From: an uncultured Owenweeksia sp.
Lineage (GTDB): Bacteria; Bacteroidota; Bacteroidia; Flavobacteriales; Schleiferiaceae
Length of the DNA stretch: 64,000 bases
Assembly: GCA_937146805.1 (NCBI GenBank)
Contig: CAKZRR010000027.1
Span: 1 to 64,000 of the forward strand
Reading direction: 5' to 3'
In this document: positions 54,502 to 63,081 of the stretch, piece after piece
How the letters are laid out: each line of letters begins with the position of its first letter
How positions within the stretch are numbered: the stretch's first letter is position 1
Made by a program: the position numbers and the translations under genes
The notes under the pieces: generated by a model
What the model saw: only the letters and a program-made list of their open reading frames with translations
Databases searched by the model: none
What the model was told of the DNA's origin: nothing

Positions 54502-54726
54502 TTATAAATCTAAAACTGAGCTACGTGACTGGCGCCAGTAATCTTTAATGCGAAGCCAAAACGCCAGTACCAAATAAATAATGAGTGGAGAACCGAAAGC
54601 CAAAAAGGACGTATAAATAAAATACATGCGCACCACACCCGGTTTTATTCCTATTCGCTCGCCCATACGGGTGCAAACTTCAAAACCTCTGCGTTCGCAA
54701 AAATCTCTAATACGCTCTAAATTCAT
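54502..54726 (-). CDS. PspC domain protein
   Basis: A 74-residue PspC domain protein. A cytoplasmic N-terminal region (about 1-30, EVCTRMGERIGIKPGVVRMYF) precedes one transmembrane helix (FLAFGSPLIIYLVLAFWL). PspC proteins act in envelope-stress signalling in Proteobacteria; in Bacteroidota they are small stand-alone membrane proteins of unclear role. It is 1 nt before the channel gene and 3 nt after DUF2851, so it is in the same operon. Confidence 0.87.
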   Translation of the reverse strand: MNLERIRDFCERRGFEVCTRMGERIGIKPGVVRMYFIYTSFLAFGSPLIIYLVLAFWLRIKDYWRQSRSSVLDL

Positions 54727-54729
54727 TAT

Positions 54730-56001
54730 TTAACTTCTTTTTAGTAGGTGATTTCCAATGGCGCAATTTAAGCATTTTTTGGGCTGACAATAGACACCAT
54801 ATAATTGCAACTGCGCTTGACTCTCAAAGGCACTGCGCGGTGTATAACCTAAGTCCTCATATATTCTGGTAACTTTGTTATTCTCGGCTCCCAATTGGTC
54901 CAGCAAATCCAGCGCACGCTGTTTGTAAAACGACTCATCTTTTAAACTTCCGTACAAAAACAAAAAAGGCACTAAAACATTAATCACCATTATTTCTATA
55001 AAGGGCTTACCCATGGCACCCTTGCTTTTGGGATGCTCTAAACCAAAGCGGTAATGTGCCTGCCAATAAGGCGATGGCGATTGACTTAGTAACTGCTGCA
55101 ATACCTTTAACGAACCCGTAGCCAGTATTTTAGAAAACAGATTTTCGCTGTTATAAATTAAGTTGGCAAATTGTGCTATACGCAACTCAGGGAAGGAAGG
55201 AGGACGCAAACGAGCCAACTTCCAAATGCTCGGTTTTAATACCGTAAGATTGTATTTCGCCTTTAAAAACTTAAACTCAGTTTGCAACTCTTTGGCATAA
55301 TCATCTGTAGAATTTTGAAGCAAACCAGCCGCACCAAACAACAAAGCTTCTAATTGAAATCGGCTGTTTTTATGTTTGGCCAATATCTTTTGCGGAAGCA
55401 TCTGCGAAAGCAGCAACATAGACTCCGCATTTACCTTGAGACCAAAACCATACGCCATCCATTGGTAAAATGTTTCGTTCCAATCTTTTTCATTTTCCTG
55501 CCAAAGGCTTTCAATTTTTTGTGATTTTTCTTGAAGCCTTTCTGCCAATACACGCTCTGTCATGCTTTCGCGGATAAGCGTTTCCGTATCCCTAAAGTTG
55601 GCTGCGCAGGGTATAGGTGTTGAATTGCTTACCAAACGTTGATACTTAAAAAACAGCTCGTGGTTTAGATGTTTATTCAACACCAAAGTGGGAATTTCAT
55701 TTCCGCTTGGATCTAAAACAGGCTTGGTGTATTCATACACTACATGTAAAATCACGTTGTTATAGGCAGCATCATTTTGGTGACCATGCTTATGCCAATC
55801 GTCACTTTTAATGTGAATTTCTACATGTCCTGCCCAAATTTTTTCACCTATCTGTATTTTCGCTTCTGAAAAATCAGGACCTGCATTATTGTTATGATTC
55901 CCCGGATGAAATACCTGTACCAACTCCCCTTTTTGAGTAAACAGCGGCTGGCTGCCGTAATTCCTGAATTTCCAAGTATAGTGTAAAAAATCTTCCGTCA
56001 T
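54730..56001 (-). CDS. DUF2851 family protein
   Basis: A 423-residue protein of a Bacteroidota family of unknown function. The N-terminal part (LHYTWKFRNYG, AGPDFSEAKIQIGEKIWAGHVEIHIKSDDWHKH in two parts) contains the conserved NAGPDF and H-x-E-x-H-type residues and is thought to resemble a nuclease-like fold (GxDF, hVExK), though that is not proven. The C-terminal half is helical and ends with a Cys pair (CLNCA). It is probably cytoplasmic. It heads the operon with the PspC-like proteins, the channel and possibly the reductase. Confidence 0.85.
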   Translation of the reverse strand: MTEDFLHYTWKFRNYGSQPLFTQKGELVQVFHPGNHNNNAGPDFSEAKIQIGEKIWAGHVEIHIKSDDWHKHGHQNDAAYNNVILHVVYEYTKPVLDPSGNEIPTLVLNKHLNHELFFKYQRLVSNSTPIPCAANFRDTETLIRESMTERVLAERLQEKSQKIESLWQENEKDWNETFYQWMAYGFGLKVNAESMLLLSQMLPQKILAKHKNSRFQLEALLFGAAGLLQNSTDDYAKELQTEFKFLKAKYNLTVLKPSIWKLARLRPPSFPELRIAQFANLIYNSENLFSKILATGSLKVLQQLLSQSPSPYWQAHYRFGLEHPKSKGAMGKPFIEIMVINVLVPFLFLYGSLKDESFYKQRALDLLDQLGAENNKVTRIYEDLGYTPRSAFESQAQLQLYGVYCQPKKCLNCAIGNHLLKRS

Positions 56002-56026
56002 TGTGCACTGTTTATCCTCCTATTAT

Positions 56027-57010
56027 CTACTTAGCAAACAAAAACACCCTGGGCTCTTCCATTTCCCTTACGTACCCTCTAAACATCCCCTGTGTGTTAA
56101 AGTCCATTACCACATTTCCGCTTTTATCAATGGCAATTAAACCGCCCAATGCTTTTACAGCCGCTAATCGCTCATGCAAAATTTGGTAGGTCGCATGCTC
56201 TAAACTTTGCAAGCCATACAGCATACGAGCATGCATATCAAAGGCAACGCCATGTCTAATAAAAAACTCACCATGCCCCGTGCAGCTTACCGCGCAGCTA
56301 CGGTTGTTGGCATAAGTCCCTGCCCCAATTATGGGTGAATCACCAATTCTTCCATAGCGCTTACCCGTCATACCTCCTGTGCTGGTGCCAGCGGCCAAAT
56401 TTCCATCTCTATCTAAAGCTACACAACCTACCGTACCCATTTTACTATCCTCCCATTGGCTACCCCAAGTAGCACTCGTTTTCTTTTTATACCTGTCTAT
56501 TGATTTCTGACTTTTAGCGGTTTCAAAATATTTGGGCGCTACCATTTCCAGTTTTTGAGTTTTGCAAAAATCATTAGCACCATCACCGCTTAGCATTACA
56601 TGTTTAGAGTTTTCCATTACCTTTCTAGCTCCACTAATGGGATTTTTCACCCTTGTAACTCCAGCTACAGCACCAGCATTTAAACCGGAACCACTCATAA
56701 TAGACGCGTCCATTTCACAATTCTCATCATAGGTCATTACCGCCCCTTTACCGGCATTAAACAGAGGCGAATTCTCTAATATTATTATAGCCTGTTCTAC
56801 AGCATCTACCGCACTACCGCCTGAATCTAACACTACCTTGGCGGCCAACAAAGCCTCACTCAATTTGGCTTTGTATGCGTCTTGTTCCTCTTGGGTAAAA
56901 CGCTCCTCATTTATAAAACCTGCACCGCCATGCACCGCTACCACATACGATTGCGAAAAAGCTGAAAACGACAGGCAAAGTAGTAGAGCCTGTAAAGTTT
57001 TTTTGATCAT
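56027..57010 (-). CDS. Isoaspartyl peptidase/L-asparaginase (Ntn hydrolase)
   Basis: A 327-residue plant-type asparaginase family protein with a signal peptide (cleaved near SFSAFS, residue 19), so it is periplasmic. Autoproteolysis is expected before Thr193 in GTVGCVALD, releasing the nucleophile. Other motifs are VAVHGGAGFI at the start, FNAGKGAV, GNLAAGTSTGG (oxyanion and substrate site) and GRIGDSPIIGAGTYA. It would hydrolyse beta-aspartyl dipeptides and/or asparagine. It is 25 nt downstream of the DUF2851 gene's opposite end and has no obvious partner. Confidence 0.92.
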   Translation of the reverse strand: MIKKTLQALLLCLSFSAFSQSYVVAVHGGAGFINEERFTQEEQDAYKAKLSEALLAAKVVLDSGGSAVDAVEQAIIILENSPLFNAGKGAVMTYDENCEMDASIMSGSGLNAGAVAGVTRVKNPISGARKVMENSKHVMLSGDGANDFCKTQKLEMVAPKYFETAKSQKSIDRYKKKTSATWGSQWEDSKMGTVGCVALDRDGNLAAGTSTGGMTGKRYGRIGDSPIIGAGTYANNRSCAVSCTGHGEFFIRHGVAFDMHARMLYGLQSLEHATYQILHERLAAVKALGGLIAIDKSGNVVMDFNTQGMFRGYVREMEEPRVFLFAK

Positions 57011-57067
57011 TTTATTTTTTGTTTAACACTGAAAGTTACATTTTATGGTAGTGCCGCTCGCAGTTAT

Positions 57068-58342
57068 TCAACCGTGATTCTCATATTTCAGAGCATCAAA
57101 CTTCTTAGACATCTTTTTTATAAACTTACCCGTATTTTGTTTTCCCCAGTTTCTAGCAACAAAATATTCATTCCCCTCTAAAATCAACTCTGGTTCTAAA
57201 TTAACTTTATATTTTCCATATTTTTTTTCATTCTCTGTTACCTCTTCAAGCTTTTTGAGAAGTTGAAAGCTGCATGTTCTATCTGTCCTTAAAAATTTGA
57301 ATATTTCCTCATTTATTAAGTCATGTTTATCAAGAATGTGAATAGTTGAAAAACCTATATCAGATTTCCTAATCCTTTCTACCTCTATTTCTCCCTTATA
57401 TGAAATTGAATATAGACTTCTATCTCTATTTGAACTAGATAAATTGGTAAGAGCAGATGTTGCATCATCCCTAACATCTTTCTCTTGCTCCGGGTCTGAG
57501 CTAATAGCATATAATGTTGCTAATATTAACTTCTGATTTTTATCCCAAAATTTAGTCAGCAAACTTCTTTCTTCGGTTCCTAACGCCATAATTAGTCCTT
57601 GTTTATAAGCTTCCTCATCTTTATCCAATGTTGGTTGACTTAAAGATTGCAAGTATTCGTTAATAATAATTTTTGTTCTATCTCCTATGTTCCTCTCGAT
57701 AGCTGGCTCAAAGATATAATCGACCAGCGCTTGATAATTAATTTGTATAAATTCCTTTGAGCTACATTCAGGCTCAGATCTTTCAATCAACTCCAGCCCT
57801 GATATCGGGGTTAGAAATACATACAGAATAATATCATCTCCCCTTTTGGTAGAATCAAAATAATTAAAGTATTTTAATGTTTGATCGCTATGTTCCTTTG
57901 TACTAACCTTATTCTCAACAACAATTTTTATCTTTTCATACTTTCCGTTATAAGAAATCATTGACTCAATCAATAGATCGATTCGCCCTACATTCTCAAT
58001 GACTTTTTCAGTTTCTACTTGTATTTCTGAGAGTTTATAGTCTGTTACAATTATGCTATCAAACAACTCCTTATGCTCATCTAATTGAATTTCTTGAGAA
58101 TGTATTACTAAAAGTTCAAGAAACTTTTGGACGGGAAACTTTCCAAGTGAGTGACTTTCGTGCTCATTTAATATCCAGGCAATAAAATTGCTATGTACCA
58201 ACTCCCTTCTACTTACACCCATAATCTCTAAGAAAGATTTGGAGTGATAAAGGTTTTCTAACTTTTGAGCATTAATATCATTGTTGAATTGAATGATTTC
58301 ATTCCTCAATTCATCTAAGGTAATACCAACAATTTCGTTCAT
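57068..58342 (-). CDS. PD-(D/E)XK nuclease-superfamily protein
   Basis: A 424-residue protein of the PD-(D/E)XK-type family often annotated as PDDEXK_4. The core motif is GRIDLLIES (Asp) followed about 25 residues later by IVVENKVST (Glu-x-Lys), and a helix with DQTLKYFNYF follows. An N-terminal helix region (HSNFIAWILNEHE) is typical. The nuclease core occupies about residues 60-240; the C-terminal part is unassigned. It could be a defence or repair nuclease. It is monocistronic, and its codon use appears more AT-rich than its neighbours, suggesting recent acquisition. Confidence 0.83.
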   Translation of the reverse strand: MNEIVGITLDELRNEIIQFNNDINAQKLENLYHSKSFLEIMGVSRRELVHSNFIAWILNEHESHSLGKFPVQKFLELLVIHSQEIQLDEHKELFDSIIVTDYKLSEIQVETEKVIENVGRIDLLIESMISYNGKYEKIKIVVENKVSTKEHSDQTLKYFNYFDSTKRGDDIILYVFLTPISGLELIERSEPECSSKEFIQINYQALVDYIFEPAIERNIGDRTKIIINEYLQSLSQPTLDKDEEAYKQGLIMALGTEERSLLTKFWDKNQKLILATLYAISSDPEQEKDVRDDATSALTNLSSSNRDRSLYSISYKGEIEVERIRKSDIGFSTIHILDKHDLINEEIFKFLRTDRTCSFQLLKKLEEVTENEKKYGKYKVNLEPELILEGNEYFVARNWGKQNTGKFIKKMSKKFDALKYENHG

Positions 58343-58456
58343 CTATTTTTTCGTATCAACAATGGCATAAAGTAAATACAAATTGAAGGATTAAAAACTT
58401 TTTGAAGGGCAAATTACCAGTTTGGATTACTTTTGTGGCCGCACAAAATTTACGGT

Positions 58457-58906
58457 ATGCCTATAGGCGATGACATTCAACAAAAAGAGTTTAGAGATAG
58501 CCACCAAAAAGCTATGATTAACTTGATGTACACCAGCACTTGGCTAAACGAGCGGATGCGTGTTTTTTTAGCTCCAACCGATTTAACGCCTCAGCAGTTT
58601 AACGTACTCCGTATTTTACGTGGCGCCCAACCTGAACCTTTAAGTACCTTGCAAATAAGGGAGCGGATGATTGATAAAATGAGCGATACTTCGCGCATTG
58701 TTGATCGGCTGGTAAAAAAGGGTTTTGTAGAAAAATCTACCTGTAAGCAGGATAAAAGATTGGTGGATATTTTTATTAGCCAACAAGGTTTAAACCTGCT
58801 AAAAACCATGGACGAACAGGAGCTTCAGTTTCCATCGCACCTAAGCGCGCTAAGCCCAGAAGAAGCGGAACACCTCAGTTTTTTATTAGATAAAATTAGA
58901 GACTAA
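58457..58906 (+). CDS. MarR family transcriptional regulator
   Basis: A 149-residue winged-helix repressor-type protein. The DNA-binding part is LTPQQFNVLRILRGAQP, IRERMIDKMSDTSRIVDRLVKK (recognition helix) and the wing CKQDKRLVDIFISQQG. Dimerisation helices lie at both ends. ATG 58457 is preferred; TTG 58433 would add eight residues. A TACTTTTG box (58428-58435) lies just upstream, but a TTTG at 58401 is 23 nt away, longer than the usual 19. The target genes are unknown; it converges on the T9SS protein gene with a 2-bp gap. Confidence 0.9.
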   Translation: MPIGDDIQQKEFRDSHQKAMINLMYTSTWLNERMRVFLAPTDLTPQQFNVLRILRGAQPEPLSTLQIRERMIDKMSDTSRIVDRLVKKGFVEKSTCKQDKRLVDIFISQQGLNLLKTMDEQELQFPSHLSALSPEEAEHLSFLLDKIRD

Positions 58907-58908
58907 AT

Positions 58909-59940
58909 TTATCTAATTAAAGAAAAGCTCGAAGTAAAATCATGCTTTTTGCCTTTGTTGTCCCACACTTCTATTTTATAAATATAGGCTTCAACTTGTG
59001 CCGGCTCCCCTCGGTAAAATCCATCCCATCCTTCAAGTTCTCGGTTATTATCCCATTGATAAATTTGTGCTCCCCATCTATCGTAAATAACAGCATTGTA
59101 GTTTCTAATGCCAATGCCTTTAAACAAAAACACATCATTTATACCATCTCCATTTGGTGAAAACACATTGGGTATAAACACCTTAAACTCATCTACAACC
59201 ACAACCGTTTTACACAGCGAATCGCTGCATGTGCCATCCATTACTACCTGGCATACCTCAAAAGTTCCCGTAGTTTTAAACTGTCTCAACATTTCTCTTC
59301 CGCTGGCTTGAGGCACACCATTTACAAACCAAAGTACGGTTTGTGCTGCTTGACCTAAATAAAACAAACGAACACTACTGTTTAGCTGAATAGTATCTTC
59401 CAGCTTACTCATAGATGTAGTGGGCGGATCTACTACTTCTACCGTATGAAACACCGTATCGTTGGCACATGGATTGTTTATACCCACAGCAAACAAACTA
59501 GTATCATTTTGAGCAGTAAACGAAATGGTAGGGTCATTTTTCCCGCCCTGCCATTTATGCCTTAAAGCTTGATTGACCTCTAACGTTACCAAGCTCCCTT
59601 TACATACTTGTATGGGGCCATTGATATTAATACCTCCTCCAATGAAAATCATTATTTCGGAGGTATCGCTAGGGCAATTATATTGGTTTACAATAGTGAG
59701 GCCTACTTTATAAAAACCAGGCACTTGGTTCCATTGCACCGTTATATCGCTCGAATCAGTTTTACTTACTATTACACCGCCTTGTACGTTCCACAAATAA
59801 TGCATACCCGCTTGATGCGATACCGCAAAGTGAGACGTGCTTTGAGTTATACAAATCGTGTCTGTAGCGGCTTGCTGTGCGGCAATTTGTGAAACGCAAA
59901 GGGATAGGAGTAGGCCTAAAAACCCTTTACGTATCGTCAT
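58909..59940 (-). CDS. T9SS type B sorting-domain protein with Ig/PKD-like repeats
   Basis: A 343-residue exported protein with a signal peptide (MTIRKGFLGLLLSLC, cleaved near IAAQQ). The body has PKD-like beta domains (about 30-250). The C-terminal 90 residues (FIPNVFSPNGDGINDVF, AVIYDRWG, ...FSLIR) form the CHU_C-type domain of T9SS type B cargo, found in gliding-motility and surface proteins. It is probably anchored or released at the outer membrane by the T9SS. It is the last gene of a three-gene minus-strand set of secreted adhesin-like proteins. Confidence 0.9.
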   Translation of the reverse strand: MTIRKGFLGLLLSLCVSQIAAQQAATDTICITQSTSHFAVSHQAGMHYLWNVQGGVIVSKTDSSDITVQWNQVPGFYKVGLTIVNQYNCPSDTSEIMIFIGGGININGPIQVCKGSLVTLEVNQALRHKWQGGKNDPTISFTAQNDTSLFAVGINNPCANDTVFHTVEVVDPPTTSMSKLEDTIQLNSSVRLFYLGQAAQTVLWFVNGVPQASGREMLRQFKTTGTFEVCQVVMDGTCSDSLCKTVVVVDEFKVFIPNVFSPNGDGINDVFLFKGIGIRNYNAVIYDRWGAQIYQWDNNRELEGWDGFYRGEPAQVEAYIYKIEVWDNKGKKHDFTSSFSLIR

Positions 59941-59949
59941 ATTTCGCTA

Positions 59950-60594
59950 TTAGTAGTGGTAAATATTTCCTGGTGTTGGCGATGGGTAAACATGTACGTT
60001 AACCGCTGGTAATACGGAGGTATCTGCCGCACAAGTATTGTTATCGGTTACTCCCGTTACTGTAATAGTTTGAGAAGCCGTATAGTTTGGTAATGAAATG
60101 GTGTGAGGCGATGCATTGGCCACCGAATTATAATTATTACTACCATCAGTATAATCAATACTCCATGGTGCAGTACCAGTTAGGGTAACAGTTAGGGTAG
60201 CCGAAAAGCCCGGACAAACAGAATCGGAAACTGCTACCGCTGTTGGTAATGGATTTACCACCACATCTAACAAAATAGAATCACCAATACATCCATTAAT
60301 ACTAGTTTCAATAGCATAAAGCCTGTAGGTGCCTGCTGTTACACCCCAATCAATTTCAATAATGCTATCATTTGGAACAATACTGTTATCAATAGTACCA
60401 CCTGTTGCGGGCGAAATATACCATTGGTAGGTACTTGTTGGATTTGAGTTAGTAATACCATACACTTTATCCTGTGTAACGGCACAAACCGTATCAGTAG
60501 TTAAAACTTGAGCGTAGGCCGATGTGCTAAATGCCACCAAACAAATGGCTATGGTAAATCCTTTTACAAGGGAGTTTGAGAGTAGAGCTTTCAT
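59950..60594 (-). CDS. Secreted Ig/PKD-like protein ending in IYHY
   Basis: A 214-residue exported protein. The signal peptide ends near AYAQ (residue 29). Two beta-sandwich-like segments rich in Thr, Ser and paired Cys (DTVCAVTQ, NGCIGDS; DSVCPGFS, NNTCAADT) resemble PKD/Ig-like adhesin modules. No CHU_C or type A domain is present; the protein simply ends VYPSPTPGNIYHY. The gene upstream (60619-61983) ends with EPIYHF, so the two share a terminal IYH-aromatic signature. It lies 9 nt before the type B protein gene. Confidence 0.75.
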   Translation of the reverse strand: MKALLSNSLVKGFTIAICLVAFSTSAYAQVLTTDTVCAVTQDKVYGITNSNPTSTYQWYISPATGGTIDNSIVPNDSIIEIDWGVTAGTYRLYAIETSINGCIGDSILLDVVVNPLPTAVAVSDSVCPGFSATLTVTLTGTAPWSIDYTDGSNNYNSVANASPHTISLPNYTASQTITVTGVTDNNTCAADTSVLPAVNVHVYPSPTPGNIYHY

Positions 60595-60618
60595 AGTATT
60601 TAGGGTTTATGTTTAATA

Positions 60619-61983
60619 TTAAAAATGATATATAGGTTCGGTGGTAACAGATCCAAAATCGCTGAAGTAACCATACATACAGCCAGTGGTGCTACCTCCA
60701 TTAATAATTCCCAAGTGAAAATTCTTTTTAGCATTTTCAATGCGATAGGTTTGACCTGTAGTAATAATATTATCTGCAAATTTGGCTCTGGCAGCCATCC
60801 ATTGCCCACCAGTACCGGGCACTGCCGTAAACTGTGTTGATCGTAAAACGTTAGCTACACCATTAACCAAAAAGCTGGTCTCTCCACCAGCCGGAACTAA
60901 TACTACCATGTAAAAATCTAATTTTTGGCTACGAGTTATGGTTACCACTTCGCTACCTGTACATTGCACTGAAGGAAGAACCGCAGCCCCTACCTCGCAA
61001 CCAAAACCAGTAACATGAAGTACGTAAACATCATTACTAGCCTGTATGTATACTGTAGGGTCTGACAATGATATTTCGTATTGCTGGCCTTGTTGCAGAA
61101 CTACACTGGGTACCGGGTTACCATTAATATAAATAGATGTATTATTCGTAATGGCTAACACATAAACTTTATCATCAAACGAGGTTCCTGATTTGTTAAG
61201 GAAACCCTTCATCACTATGTATTCATTACCAATTTTGTTAGTTGGAATTAGCTGATCTCCCATTAAATCCTTACAGCCTCCATACTTACCGTTCTCTACT
61301 GAATCGTCCGAAATAGTAACAGCTATACCTTTGTCACTGGTAATTTTAGTTCCTCCCAATTTATTGGTTGTGGCAGTACCAATAGCTACTAATGAATAGG
61401 TTTGTCCTTTTTGCAATAGCACAGTAAACGGTACGTTGGCCGCATGGCCTATACAATTTACACTGGGAGTAATGATTACCGTGGTGTTTTTTCGTGTAGC
61501 TACAATATCAATAGCATTTACTGCTTGAGGTGAATACTTGGAAGCGCTAGCCCAAAACTCTTGGGCAGGTACCCAAAACTCTAGTCCTACACCATTGCTT
61601 GCTTTTAATGAAAAAATATCAGTATTGTTTCCCGTTTCAACTTCATAATAAGCAGCTATAGTGCCCGTAGCAGTAATTCTAATACCGTAGTTAAGAACAG
61701 TATTAGCTGGTTTATTTTCTATAAAATTAATAAAAGGACTAAGGTCAATACTTTGGGTGCTATTGGCCTGCAGGTTAAACACAATATTGGCAAAACTGGG
61801 GTTTGCAGGTTGAGAAATCTTAACCTTAACTGGATTGGCAAAAGACGAAACACGAAGCGTGATAGGACGATCACCATGACCTTTAGTAACCTCAGGCGCG
61901 ACAAACCAAAAATCTACCCCCGTTTGGGAGTAGATATTTTGACAAAGCAGAAGTAATAAAATAGAGTAGAGTAGTTGCTTCAC
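60619..61983 (-). CDS. Secreted IgGFc-binding-domain-like protein ending in IYHF
   Basis: A 454-residue exported protein, signal peptide cleaved near IYSQ (residue 20). The mature sequence opens GVDFWFVAPEV and continues as a large beta-rich domain in the pattern of the IgGFc_binding family N-terminal module (VYVLHVTGFGCEVGAAVLP is a hallmark). No T9SS type A or B domain is seen. It ends EPIYHF. It is the first gene of the three-gene set, upstream of the PKD-like and type B proteins, so together they may form one surface assembly. Function: probable adhesion or matrix binding. Confidence 0.82.
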   Translation of the reverse strand: MKQLLYSILLLLLCQNIYSQTGVDFWFVAPEVTKGHGDRPITLRVSSFANPVKVKISQPANPSFANIVFNLQANSTQSIDLSPFINFIENKPANTVLNYGIRITATGTIAAYYEVETGNNTDIFSLKASNGVGLEFWVPAQEFWASASKYSPQAVNAIDIVATRKNTTVIITPSVNCIGHAANVPFTVLLQKGQTYSLVAIGTATTNKLGGTKITSDKGIAVTISDDSVENGKYGGCKDLMGDQLIPTNKIGNEYIVMKGFLNKSGTSFDDKVYVLAITNNTSIYINGNPVPSVVLQQGQQYEISLSDPTVYIQASNDVYVLHVTGFGCEVGAAVLPSVQCTGSEVVTITRSQKLDFYMVVLVPAGGETSFLVNGVANVLRSTQFTAVPGTGGQWMAARAKFADNIITTGQTYRIENAKKNFHLGIINGGSTTGCMYGYFSDFGSVTTEPIYHF

Positions 61984-62249
61984 GCTGCCTAAGCTTTAAT
62001 ATTTTTCCTTAAATAAAACCAATACACATTGGTTATAAACAGTGGAATAGGACTACAATATTAAGCTCTTTAAATTATGATTAACTATTTAGCTCATTTG
62101 GTAAGAGTTAGCCCAGTTTAGCTTTTGAATTTTACTAAACCATGCGGGAAAACATAACACTAAACCAACGCTCCAGACTATCAAACACTTGATTTAGTAC
62201 CGTTTAAGTTATGAGAAAAAGAAAGAAATAATTCTTTCTACAAGGGAAC

Positions 62250-63062
62250 TTATAAAAATTTAGCCATTTGCATCGCCAAAGATTCAGCCTCTTTCGCAGC
62301 TCTTACAGCAAACAGTTCGCTAGAATCGGCATAAATAATGCCCCTTGATGAGTTTATAAGCAGAGCTGGATCGTTTATTATTCCATGTGTTAAAACCTCC
62401 TCTAAGCTTCCGCCTTGAGCGCCAACACCCGGCACCAATAAAAAGTGGTTAGGTACAATATCTCGTATTTTTTTGAAATAATCTGCACGCGTTGCTCCCA
62501 CTACAAACATCAAATTATTTTCAGTACCCCATTGTGCGCTTTTACGCAATACCTCTTCAAACAATTGCCCACCATTTTGCAGCTCCAAAGTTTGAAAATC
62601 TTTACCACCAGGATTAGACGTTAGTGCCAACAAAATACTCCACTTGTTTTCGAAAGCCAAAAACGGCTTTACAGAATCAGCCCCCATATAAGGCGCAACG
62701 GTAATGGAATCACAACCTAGCTCCTCAAAAAATGCTTTGGCATAACGAGTTGCGGTATTGCCTATATCTCCACGCTTAGCATCGGCAATAGTAAAAACCT
62801 CTGGGTAATTTGTTTGAAGATACTGCAACGTTTTTTGAAGGCTTTTCCAACCTGATAACCCCATGGCTTCATAAAACGCAATATTGGGTTTATAGGCAAC
62901 GGTAAAAGGGTGCGTGGCATCAATAATGGCTTTGTTAAACTCAAAAACAGGATCTTCCAGCTTTAACAAATGAGAAGGAATACGTTCTATATCGGTATCC
63001 AGTCCCACACAAAGCATCGATTTTTTTTTGGCAATTTGCGCTAGCAATTCCTGTCTTGTCAT
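62250..63062 (-). CDS. pyrF: Orotidine-5'-phosphate decarboxylase
   Basis: A 270-residue OMP decarboxylase of the longer (type 2) PyrF group, final step of UMP synthesis. Motifs are [12 protein letters not shown] at the N-terminus, [14 protein letters not shown] (Lys binding the phosphate side), and the catalytic Asp-Lys-Asp set in [13 protein letters not shown]. Further blocks are SNPGG and [12 protein letters not shown], and NSSRGIIYA near the C-terminus. It lies 19 nt after the release-factor gene, likely cotranscribed with it. Confidence 0.95.
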   Translation of the reverse strand: MTRQELLAQIAKKKSMLCVGLDTDIERIPSHLLKLEDPVFEFNKAIIDATHPFTVAYKPNIAFYEAMGLSGWKSLQKTLQYLQTNYPEVFTIADAKRGDIGNTATRYAKAFFEELGCDSITVAPYMGADSVKPFLAFENKWSILLALTSNPGGKDFQTLELQNGGQLFEEVLRKSAQWGTENNLMFVVGATRADYFKKIRDIVPNHFLLVPGVGAQGGSLEEVLTHGIINDPALLINSSRGIIYADSSELFAVRAAKEAESLAMQMAKFL

Positions 63063-63081
63063 GAGCCTAAGTTGTATTTGT

